From the NCBI GenBank assembly GCA_010671975.1, contig JAAHIA010000350.1, forward strand, positions 1-5,326: a stretch of 5,326 nucleotides of DNA, given 5' to 3'. This document shows positions 1 through 5,090 of this stretch, piece after piece. The position numbers and the translations under genes are program-made. Under the pieces are notes generated by a model. The model did no database searches. It was not told the DNA's origin and saw only the letters and a program-made list of their open reading frames with translations. This stretch comes from Leptolyngbya sp. SIO4C1. GTDB lineage: Bacteria > Cyanobacteriota > Cyanobacteriia > Phormidesmidales > Phormidesmidaceae. Each line of letters starts with the position of its first letter. The stretch's first letter is position 1.

Positions 1-105
1 CCTAAAGAATACTACCAGTGATTCGATAAGTTTGATCTTGGAAGATCTGTATACATTCATAACCAAAAGTTATCAATAATCGTATCTTTTGTTCATATTT
101 ATCTA

Positions 106-131
106 AGAAGGGTTGACTAAATTACCCTTTT
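106..131 (+). terminator. Possible weak intrinsic terminator
   Basis: AGAAGGGT at 106-113 pairs with ACCCTTTT at 124-131 (8 bp including one G-U pair and a GGG/CCC core) around a 10-base loop. The U-rich part is short and lies mostly inside the stem, so the terminator would be weak. It sits 27 bases after the stop at 77-79 of the frame that enters from the left edge, as expected if that frame is the end of a real gene. The loop starts with TTGACT (113-118), a good -35 hexamer, but no convincing -10 follows at the right distance. Confidence 0.3.
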
Positions 132-372
132 GCACTTTGCCAATCAAAGTTTTCAGCCTCTTCCGACTTAGTTTTGCAGTCTATCAACTTAACCCAAATG
201 GGTTTGACCTGAAACGATTGGTGGCTGAGCAAAAATTAGGTAGCTCAGCATCTGCAAATATCCAGCCCTCATTTTGGCAGCAATCCTTCTATCTGCTTTT
301 TCTCTAATGAATTCTTAATACGCTGTAGCTGTTGGCAAGAGCGCCGTCGGTAAGAAAGCCGATAGGCGGCTG

Positions 373-420
373 CTTGGCTATGATGCTTGGCTATGATGAT
401 TGGCTATGATGCTTGGCTAA
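373..420. repeat. 13-bp tandem repeat, about 3.6 copies
   Basis: The unit CTTGGCTATGATG occurs at 373-385 and again at 386-398. The copy at 399-411 differs only in its first base (A). A partial copy CTTGGCTA follows at 412-419. The period of 13 is not a multiple of three, so it would not keep a reading frame and is unlikely to be coding. The array ends about 200 bases before the start of the propeller gene. The period also differs from the seven-base short tandem repeats (STRRs) known from cyanobacteria. Confidence 0.85.
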
Positions 421-425
421 ATTGA

Positions 426-623
426 GTGCCAAAGTGGGTAAGTTGTTTGCATATCCTGCAAAACCAGGCTATATTTCCGGGCATCAAATTAGCCTACTGG
501 TTCAAACAGGCTGGTATTATCAGGGCTCAAATGCTGCCGCATCCTCAAAAACAGCAGGCGTTAGCGCGGTTAGCTCGGCAGGGATGTTTAGGGTACGTAG
601 CCAAGAGGAATAGTTTACTGTGA
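426..623 (+). CDS. Doubtful small ORF of unknown function
   Basis: This is a 65-codon frame starting with GTG directly after an in-frame TGA at 423-425, so it cannot start earlier. I do not recognise the product. Its C-terminal half is basic (QQALARLARQGCLGYVAKRN) with no membrane segment. Its TGA (621-623) overlaps the GTG start of the propeller gene (620-622) as GTGA, an arrangement typical of translationally coupled genes. Against it, there is no ribosome binding site before 426, the start codon is weak, and another frame (413-613) is open over the same stretch, so length alone proves little. It may be chance or a decayed gene end. Confidence 0.18.
   Translation: MPKWVSCLHILQNQAIFPGIKLAYWFKQAGIIRAQMLPHPQKQQALARLARQGCLGYVAKRNSLL
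603..609 (+). promoter_or_regulatory. Ribosome binding site of the propeller gene
   Basis: AAGAGGA lies about 10 bases before the GTG at 620 and fits the anti-Shine-Dalgarno sequence. An in-frame TAG at 611-613 excludes any earlier start, so this site together with the stop fixes the GTG as the start. Confidence 0.5.
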
Positions 624-1666
624 CTCGCTCGACATTAATTCGGTTAATCGTAAGCGCTGCAGCTATGGGCGTCTGGGTTCAAACCGCAGCTGCTCAAGAA
701 ACTAACAACACGCCGGTTTACAGCGAGCCGCCGCCGCGAGTAGAGCCTTTGCCCTCTGAGCGGCCCTATCAGCCCAATCCGCTCAGTCAGGATTTTCAGG
801 TAGGGGCGCTGCAGGAGGACTTCACCGGTAATCTATGGGTAGGGTCACATCAGGGGCTAGCGAAAATTAATCCGCAGACCGGTCGGGTGTGGATTCGCGT
901 GAACGTGCCCAATCGCTTTATTGATGCGATGGTGCAAGACCGCGTTGGTCGCATTTGGGTGGGTACTTATGAAGGGCTCGTGCGCGTTGACCCGCGCGTA
1001 AATGAAATTACGGCTCAGAACTTTCGCCTACCTTCTAATCGCGTCTTAGACCTCGCCATTGATACGCGCGGTTTTTTGTGGGTTGGTACCGATCGCGGTT
1101 TGGCCATGCTCAGTCCCGATCGCGGCCTGCTGATGACCACGCTGCAAGATTTACCCGGCATCAGCGCTAACGCGCTAGCCGTGTCGCCCAACGGTACGCT
1201 CTGGGTGGGGACGTTAACCGGGCTAGTCGGTGTGAATACGGCCAGCGGCTATCCTAACGATCGGGTGCTAGATCTGCCGGGACAGTCGGTGCAAACGCTG
1301 GCAGTGGGGCCGCGCGGCAATCTGTGGGTAGGGACGGCTAACGGGCTGCTGGTGGTGGATAGCGTCACTGGACAGCTGCTGCGCTCAGTGACGACCCTGC
1401 GCGATCGCAGCGTCACCGCGATCGCGTTCGACAGCAGCGAGAGCCTGTGGGTTGGCACTGAATCAGGTCTTCTTAAGCTCAATCCCTACAGCGGTGCCCT
1501 GGTCGGCATGGTGCCCAACCTGCCTTCTGGGCACGTGCTCTCCATCGAGCCTGACACTGGCAATAAGGTTTGGGTCGGTACGACCGAGGGGCTCGCTTGG
1601 ATCAGCCTCACCACCGGCTTAGCCACGCCGCACAGCGGATTCACCAGTCCCGTAGGACGGCAATGA
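620..1666 (+). CDS. Secreted seven-bladed beta-propeller protein (two-component regulator propeller type)
   Basis: The 348-residue product starts with a Sec signal peptide: positive MTRSTLIR, a hydrophobic core up to about residue 20, and a likely cut after A25 (TAAA|QE). A proline-rich linker follows (about 31-55). Residues 55-335 form seven propeller repeats, each with the motif [L/I/V]WVG[T/S]xxGL. The tryptophans are at 73, 113, 154, 195, 236, 277 and 318, spaced 40-41 residues, which is one complete propeller. In the known family such repeats are usually the periplasmic sensor part of hybrid histidine kinases. Here no transmembrane helix, kinase or receiver domain follows, so the protein would be periplasmic or exported and must act by binding a ligand or partner, which is unknown. 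It lies just ahead of panB on the same strand and is probably cotranscribed. The start is GTG 620, fixed by an upstream in-frame stop. The fold call is firm; the function is open. Confidence 0.9.
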   Translation: MTRSTLIRLIVSAAAMGVWVQTAAAQETNNTPVYSEPPPRVEPLPSERPYQPNPLSQDFQVGALQEDFTGNLWVGSHQGLAKINPQTGRVWIRVNVPNRFIDAMVQDRVGRIWVGTYEGLVRVDPRVNEITAQNFRLPSNRVLDLAIDTRGFLWVGTDRGLAMLSPDRGLLMTTLQDLPGISANALAVSPNGTLWVGTLTGLVGVNTASGYPNDRVLDLPGQSVQTLAVGPRGNLWVGTANGLLVVDSVTGQLLRSVTTLRDRSVTAIAFDSSESLWVGTESGLLKLNPYSGALVGMVPNLPSGHVLSIEPDTGNKVWVGTTEGLAWISLTTGLATPHSGFTSPVGRQ

Positions 1667-1753
1667 ATCTAGTAAGGCAAGATGTCTAGCGCTGCTGACG
1701 CGATTTCAGCCAAGTGTCAATCTACCTTTGCTAGGCTGACAGTAGACCGGCTT

Positions 1754-1757
1754 GAGG
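1754..1757 (+). promoter_or_regulatory. Ribosome binding site that decides the panB start
   Basis: GAGG lies 8 bases before ATG 1766. The alternative ATG at 1682 has only AAGG (1674-1677) at 4 bases, which is too close to be efficient. The better spacing and the protein family both favour 1766. Confidence 0.5.
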
Positions 1758-1765
1758 CAAGTCAG

Positions 1766-2542
1766 ATGGCAATTACGATTTCTCGGTTGGCACGGTGGAA
1801 GCAAGAGGGTCGCGTCATCGCGATGCTGACCGCCTGGGACTATCTGTCAGCGCAGCTGGTGGACGCAGCGGGCGCAGACATCATCTTAGTAGGTGACTCG
1901 CTGGCAATGCCGGTTCTAGGCTATGACACCACGGTACCGGTCACGCTAGAGGAAATGCTGCACCATGCTAGGGCAGTGCGGCGCGGGGTCAAAAATGCGC
2001 TGGTCGTCTTTGACCTGCCCTTTTTAAGCTATCAGGCCAGCACCGCTGCAGCCATTCAGTCAGCGGGGCGAGCGCTCAAAGAGGCGGGCGCTCAGGCTGT
2101 CAAGCTAGAAGGCGGATACGAGGCGATCACGGCAACGGTGCGAGCGCTGACGCAGGCTGGCATCCCGGTGATGGGGCACGTGGGCATGACGCCGCAGTCA
2201 GTCAACCAGTTTGGCGGCTTTCGGCAGCAGGGCAAGACGCCTGAGAGCAGCGATCGCATCTTTAAAGAAGCCATTGCGCTAGAAAAATCAGGGGCTTTTG
2301 CCATCGTGCTTGAGCATATCCCAGCTGAGCTAGCTCAGGAGATTTCGACCGCGCTCAGCATTCCGACCATTGGCATTGGCGCTGGACCGCACTGCAACGG
2401 GCAGGTCTTAGTTACCTCCGACCTGTGGGGACTGTCGGCCTGGCAGCCGCCCTTTGCCAAAAAATATCTCAACCTGCGCGAGCAAGCGATTACGGCCGCT
2501 CAGCAGTTCTGCGATCAGGTGAGAGACCAGCAGTTTCCTTAA
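1766..2542 (+). CDS. panB: 3-methyl-2-oxobutanoate hydroxymethyltransferase
   Basis: PanB transfers a hydroxymethyl group from 5,10-methylene-tetrahydrofolate to 3-methyl-2-oxobutanoate, giving ketopantoate, the first committed step of pantothenate and CoA synthesis in the cytoplasm. From M1 at 1766 the product has 258 residues, the normal family length, and begins directly with the conserved part (MAITISRLARWKQEG, then LTAWDY). The metal ligands known from E. coli PanB are present: D44 in VGDS, D83 in FDLPF and E115 in KLEGG. The catalytic glutamate is E183 in VLEHIP. Other hallmarks are GHVGMTPQS (137-145) and IGIGAGP (202-208). The frame is open back to an ATG at 1682, which would add 28 residues (MSSAADAISAKC...) that look unlike the family; I consider that start less likely. 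It follows the propeller gene by 99 bases (15 from the earlier ATG), so the two are probably one transcript. No key residue is missing. Confidence 0.96.
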   Translation: MAITISRLARWKQEGRVIAMLTAWDYLSAQLVDAAGADIILVGDSLAMPVLGYDTTVPVTLEEMLHHARAVRRGVKNALVVFDLPFLSYQASTAAAIQSAGRALKEAGAQAVKLEGGYEAITATVRALTQAGIPVMGHVGMTPQSVNQFGGFRQQGKTPESSDRIFKEAIALEKSGAFAIVLEHIPAELAQEISTALSIPTIGIGAGPHCNGQVLVTSDLWGLSAWQPPFAKKYLNLREQAITAAQQFCDQVRDQQFP

Positions 2543-2584
2543 GTCGAGCGGCAGCGCTCTGCATAAGCCGCGCTCAAGCACGCG

Positions 2585-2602
2585 GGCCTACACATGTAGG
2601 CC
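2585..2602. repeat. Short inverted repeat after panB
   Basis: GGCCTAC (2585-2591) and GTAGGCC (2596-2602) form a 7-bp stem around ACAT, 42 bases after the panB stop. No T-tract follows on the plus strand, so it is not a terminator on its own. Its right arm shares TAGGCC with the left arm of the next hairpin and could pair with alternative partners there. Confidence 0.6.
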
Positions 2603-2619
2603 TAACACCTAAAAAATAG

Positions 2620-2648
2620 TAGGCCCCGCCTGTAGCAGACGGGGCCTA
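2620..2648 (+). terminator. Strong intrinsic terminator of the panB unit, possibly bidirectional
   Basis: TAGGCCCCGCCTG (2620-2632) pairs with CAGACGGGGCCTA (2636-2648), 12 of 13 positions, around the loop TAG. The stem is very GC-rich and is followed by the moderately U-rich TATATGTTTCG. A run of six A precedes it at 2611-2616, so read from the other strand the hairpin is followed by CTATTTTTT, a better T-tract. It would end panB transcripts and may also stop antisense transcripts coming back from ahcY. It supports separate transcription of panB and ahcY. Confidence 0.7.
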
Positions 2649-2694
2649 TATGTTTCGTATAAGGGGCTTTTAGTTTTCTATAGGAAGTTCGAAT

Positions 2695-2865
2695 ATGCTT
2701 ATCGTAAACGCGGCTAGGGCTAACCTGTGCGGCGCAGATCACAAGCAACCTGTGCGATGCCGCACAGGCAGTCTCTGCCAATCGCTGCAGCTGATGACTG
2801 CCCGGCGTTTAAGCCGAGAAAAGCTTCACCGACGCTTAAGGATGAAAGCCAACAATTACAGCTAA
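2695..2865 (+). CDS. Candidate small protein or leader ORF upstream of ahcY
   Basis: This is a 56-codon frame from ATG 2695 to TAA 2863-2865. AGGAAG at 2682-2687 is a good Shine-Dalgarno sequence 7 bases before the ATG, better than those of most genes in this window. The product is basic and arginine-rich (RRLSREKLHRRLRMK near the C-terminus), has three cysteines (C12, C22, C28), and no signal peptide or membrane helix. I recognise no family. It lies wholly in the ahcY leader and ends 50 bases before ahcY, so it could be a regulatory leader ORF. Its length is within what chance can give in GC-rich DNA. The 10-base repeats inside it fall in different codon frames, so they were not kept for the protein's sake. 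Confidence 0.25.
   Translation: MLIVNAARANLCGADHKQPVRCRTGSLCQSLQLMTARRLSREKLHRRLRMKANNYS
2722..2802 (+). repeat. Direct and inverted repeats able to form alternative RNA stems
   Basis: AACCTGTGCG occurs twice, at 2722-2731 and 2747-2756. Both copies can pair with the single downstream CGCACAGG (2761-2768). The far copy gives a 10-bp stem CCTGTGCGGC/GCCGCACAGG (2724-2733 with 2759-2768, 25-base loop). The near copy gives an 8-bp stem with the four-base loop ATGC. GGCAG (2767-2771) also pairs with CTGCC (2775-2779), and the longer GGCAGTC (2767-2773) with GACTGCC (2796-2802). These pairings exclude one another, as in attenuators and riboswitches, but no known RNA class is recognised. Confidence 0.5.
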
Positions 2866-2915
2866 GCTGTCTACAGTGAGGTGTTCACATTTTGTAACGA
2901 GCTTAGTAGATCTGT

Positions 2916-4193
2916 ATGACTGCAACTTCTATCAAAGTGCAATACGACATTAAAGATACACAGCTAGCAGCGTCAGGCAAGCAGCGAATTGAGTGGGCCG
3001 GTCGGGAAATGCCCGTGCTGGCCCAAATTCGCGATCGCTTTGCCGAAGAAAAGCCGCTAGCGGGCATTCGGCTGGCTGCCTGCTGCCATGTGACGACCGA
3101 GACTGCAAATCTCGCGATCGCGCTCAAGGCAGGCGGGGCCGATGCTGTGCTCATTGCTAGCAATCCACTGTCTACTCAAGACGATGTCGCAGCTAGCCTG
3201 GTCGTCGATCACGGCATTCCGGTCTATGCCATCAAGGGCGAAGACAACGATACCTACCATCGCCACGTGCAGACTGCGCTAGACCACCGGCCTAACATCA
3301 TCATCGACGATGGCAGCGACGTGGTAGCCACCCTGATTAAAGAGCGCCAAGAGCAGCTGAGCGAAATCATCGGTACGACGGAAGAAACCACGACTGGTAT
3401 CGTGCGGCTGCGCGCCATGTTTAAAGATGGCGTGCTGAGCTTCCCAGCCATGAACGTCAACGATGCCGAAACCAAACACTTCTTTGACAACCGCTATGGC
3501 ACCGGCCAGTCAACGCTCGATGGAATAATCCGAGCAACGAATGTGCTGCTCGCTGGCAAGGCGGTTGTGGTTGTGGGCTACGGCTGGTGCGCTAAGGGCG
3601 TGGCGATGCGAGCTCGCGGCCTCGGCGCTAACGTCATTGTCACCGAAATTAATCCGGTCAAAGCAATTGAGGCTGCCATGGACGGCTTCCGCGTCATGCC
3701 AATGGCCGAAGCAGCGCCGCTAGGCGATTTGTTCGTCACCCTGACTGGCAATAAGCATGTGATTCGCGGCGAGCATTTTGAAGCGATGAAAGACGGGGCG
3801 ATGGTGTGCAACTCAGGACATTTTGACATTGAAATTGACCTGGTGGCGCTGAAAGAAATGACCTCTGAGGTGCGCACGGTGCGTTCCTTTACCGAAGAGT
3901 ACAAGCTCAAAAGCGGCAAGTCGGTGATTGTTCTAGGCGAAGGTCGCTTGATCAATCTAGCAGCGGCTGAAGGTCACCCCAGCGCGGTCATGGATATGAG
4001 CTTTGCTAACCAGGCACTCGCCTGCGAATATTTGGTGAAGCACCAGGGATCGCTAGCGCCGGGTCTGCATTCCATTCCCACCGAAGTCGATCAGGAAATT
4101 GCCAGCCTGAAGCTAAAAGCAATGGGCATCGGGATTGATACCTTAACGGCTGAACAGCAGATTTACATGAACTCTTGGACAGTGGGCACCTAG
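2916..4193 (+). CDS. ahcY: Adenosylhomocysteinase (S-adenosyl-L-homocysteine hydrolase)
   Basis: AhcY splits S-adenosylhomocysteine, the inhibitory product of SAM-dependent methyl transfer, into adenosine and homocysteine, using tightly bound NAD; it acts in the cytoplasm in the SAM/methionine cycle. The 425-residue product is full length for the cyanobacterial form. The start is supported because the N-terminus (KVQYDIKD, then RIEWAGREMPVL) is already family sequence. Residues matching the known active site are H58 (CCHVTTETA), D131/D132 (IIIDDGSD), E157 (TTEETTTG), K187, D191 and N192 (TKHFFDNRYGTGQS), and H302 (NSGHFDIEID). The NAD-binding Rossmann motif GYGWCAKG is at 221-228. The position of Cys195 in the human enzyme is threonine here (T196), as in other bacterial members. 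No Shine-Dalgarno sequence is visible before ATG 2916, which is common in cyanobacteria. It is probably transcribed alone, with a long leader. Confidence 0.98.
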   Translation: MTATSIKVQYDIKDTQLAASGKQRIEWAGREMPVLAQIRDRFAEEKPLAGIRLAACCHVTTETANLAIALKAGGADAVLIASNPLSTQDDVAASLVVDHGIPVYAIKGEDNDTYHRHVQTALDHRPNIIIDDGSDVVATLIKERQEQLSEIIGTTEETTTGIVRLRAMFKDGVLSFPAMNVNDAETKHFFDNRYGTGQSTLDGIIRATNVLLAGKAVVVVGYGWCAKGVAMRARGLGANVIVTEINPVKAIEAAMDGFRVMPMAEAAPLGDLFVTLTGNKHVIRGEHFEAMKDGAMVCNSGHFDIEIDLVALKEMTSEVRTVRSFTEEYKLKSGKSVIVLGEGRLINLAAAEGHPSAVMDMSFANQALACEYLVKHQGSLAPGLHSIPTEVDQEIASLKLKAMGIGIDTLTAEQQIYMNSWTVGT

Positions 4194-4224
4194 CCGGCTG
4201 GCTTTGGCTCAGCCTGATCGGTTA

Positions 4225-4297
4225 GGTTAGACGCGGTTAAGCGAAAGGGAGTCGGGAAGCACCGCTGCCCGATGCCTCATCCTTACCGCGTCTTACC
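4225..4297. repeat. Long imperfect inverted repeat with a nested hairpin
   Basis: The 17-base arms at 4225-4241 and 4281-4297 match at 14 of 17 positions and share the uninterrupted core AGACGCGGT. Inside the 39-base loop, TCGGG (4252-4256) pairs with CCCGA (4268-4272) and AGC with GCT on either side of ACC, giving a second stem in line with the first. No T-tract follows, so it is not a standard terminator. It could be a structured RNA, the ahcY 3' end, or a small palindromic repeat element; no target-site duplication is visible at its ends. Confidence 0.6.
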
Positions 4298-4326
4298 CAA
4301 AGTTTCGATTGCGTAAATCGATTTTG
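4298..4326. repeat. Second hairpin directly abutting the first
   Basis: CAAAG and TCGATT (4298-4302, 4305-4310) pair with AATCGA and TTTTG (4316-4321, 4322-4326) with a two-base bulge and the loop GCGTA, 11 bp in all and AT-rich. It ends 25 bases before the next gene. The four T in its right arm could give weak termination of ahcY; otherwise it may be an operator or leader element of the ExoD-family gene. Confidence 0.45.
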
Positions 4327-4351
4327 TGACTTAAATCCTATACAAACTCCT

Positions 4352-5023
4352 ATGGCCAAACTATCGACAGAGCTACAGCGTCACTTTATAGATGAGATCG
4401 ACCAGCTATCGCCAGCCGCCCCAGAAGTCAATGACCGTCCGCTTTATCTGCGAGAACGGGCGGTCACGCTAGACGAGATTCTGGCTTTAGCGGGTGAGCG
4501 CACCTTTGGTTTTTTATTTGTACTGCTGGCGCTGCCGTCAGCGCTGCCGGTGCCGGCCCCCGGATACTCTGTTCCCTTCGGTATCGTTATGCTGCTGCTG
4601 GCGCTACAGCTAATTCGCGGCGCTGAGCAGCCCTGGCTACCGCAAAAATGGCGCGAAAAGGGGTTTGAGCGGACTAAGGTTAAAGGCGTTGTGAAAGCGG
4701 GCATTCCCTGGCTGCGACGAATCGAAGCCATCTCTCGCCCTAGGCTGACGGCAGTCTGCACCAGCGTGCCGGGCCGCACCGTGATTGGCATTGCGATCGC
4801 GCTGATGTCAATTTCAATGATGGTGCCGATTCCAGGCACTAATACGCTGCCAGCCATGGGCATCTTTGTGACCGGATTCGGCCTGCTCGACGACGACGGT
4901 GCCATCAGCCTAGGCGGTCTGACCCTCTGTGTGCTAGGCGGGCTGCTGACGTCGCTGATTCTGCTATTTGGCTATGAAACTGTCAAATTCGGCATCGAAT
5001 GGATTCGGCAGACAGTATTTTAG
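4352..5023 (+). CDS. ExoD-family inner-membrane protein
   Basis: The 223-residue product matches the ExoD family, named after a Rhizobium gene needed for exopolysaccharide production and nodule invasion; the biochemical role is not known. After a soluble N-terminal part (1-50, with LDEILALAGERTFGFLFVLLA), hydrophobic segments lie at about 52-68, 73-89, 143-160, 166-179 and 187-207, with a basic loop between (100-132). The proline-rich family motifs LPSALPVPAPG (61-71) and MVPIPGTNTLPA (157-168) resemble each other and suggest two related halves. Length is normal for the family. The ATG at 4352 has no Shine-Dalgarno sequence; no in-frame alternative looks better, since family-like sequence begins soon after. 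It follows ahcY by 158 bases containing two hairpins, and is convergent with secG, 43 bases away. Family call firm; link to exopolysaccharide in this organism is inference. Confidence 0.9.
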   Translation: MAKLSTELQRHFIDEIDQLSPAAPEVNDRPLYLRERAVTLDEILALAGERTFGFLFVLLALPSALPVPAPGYSVPFGIVMLLLALQLIRGAEQPWLPQKWREKGFERTKVKGVVKAGIPWLRRIEAISRPRLTAVCTSVPGRTVIGIAIALMSISMMVPIPGTNTLPAMGIFVTGFGLLDDDGAISLGGLTLCVLGGLLTSLILLFGYETVKFGIEWIRQTVF

Positions 5024-5037
5024 ATAGCATTTGGGGG

Positions 5038-5090
5038 TCTGGCTGAGTAAGCAAAGGCCAGTGGCGCTACTCGGCAGTCTCTGGCTGAGT
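5038..5090. repeat. 11-bp direct repeat around the secG stop codon
   Basis: TCTGGCTGAGT occurs at 5038-5048 and 5080-5090, 42 bases apart. The second copy is inside the secG tail; the first lies past its stop. Because 42 is 14 codons, both copies read as TQP followed by E or D in the same frame on the minus strand, as if a tail segment had been duplicated or cut off by a new stop. Confidence 0.6.

Larger units (their letters stand above)
1..619. other. Long non-coding or undetermined left region
   Basis: No recognisable gene was found in these 619 bases. The first 300 bases are clearly AT-richer than the rest of the window. A plus-strand frame open from the left edge stops with TAA at 77-79; its last residues read SLILEDLYTFITKSYQ and it could be the tail of an upstream gene. 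A competing minus-strand frame starts with ATG at 61-59 and is open to the edge (MNVYRSSKIKLIESLVVFFR). Neither is recognisable. A 14-base dyad GATCTT-GG-AAGATC lies at 34-47. A stem with a small internal loop (CGCC, TCGG pairing with CCGA, GGCG) lies at 342-368, just before the 13-base tandem repeat. A short ORF from TTG 113 to 307 has no ribosome binding site or recognisable content. Confidence 0.6.
2649..2915 (+). promoter_or_regulatory. Probable ahcY promoter and leader region
   Basis: These 267 bases lie between the panB terminator and ahcY and must carry the ahcY promoter, though I cannot fix a convincing -35/-10 pair. The part 2722-2802 can fold in several mutually exclusive ways. A perfect 13-base dyad ACAGCT-A-AGCTGT (2858-2870) and an interrupted dyad GTGA-N5-TCAC (2876-2888) follow close to the gene and could be operators. 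I see no SAH riboswitch consensus. A small ORF (2695-2865) covers much of the region. Confidence 0.45.

Noticed and set aside
1..61. Minus-strand gene start (MNVYRSSKIK...) running off the left edge
   Set aside because: Only 20 codons are visible, no ribosome binding site precedes the ATG, and a plus-strand frame is equally open.
113..307. 64-codon ORF starting with TTG
   Set aside because: No ribosome binding site, rare start codon, no recognisable protein character, and the start overlaps a hairpin.
561..578. Two 9-base units TTAGCGCGG and TTAGCTCGG
   Set aside because: Only two short, imperfect copies, readily due to chance.
413..613. In-frame upstream extension of the propeller protein
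   Set aside because: The frame is shared, but TAG at 611-613 separates it, it starts with TTG without a ribosome binding site, and a signal peptide follows the GTG at 620.
2682..2700. T-arm of a tRNA (GTTCGAAT)
   Set aside because: The flanking bases do not form the 5-bp stem on either strand, and no anticodon arm or acceptor stem is found.
2649..2915. SAH riboswitch in front of ahcY
   Set aside because: The conserved core and pseudoknot sequence of the known class, as I remember it, are not found on this strand; only unrelated competing stems are present.
3578..3955. 125-codon minus-strand ORF inside ahcY, and 153-codon minus-strand ORF inside the ExoD-family gene
   Set aside because: Both are antisense shadows of well-supported genes, low-complexity in serine, proline and arginine, as expected from GC-rich codon use.
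4309..4344. Promoter for the ExoD-family gene (TTGCGT with TATACA)
   Set aside because: The spacer between the hexamers is 24 bases and TATACA is only 7 bases from the start codon; no acceptable pair was found.
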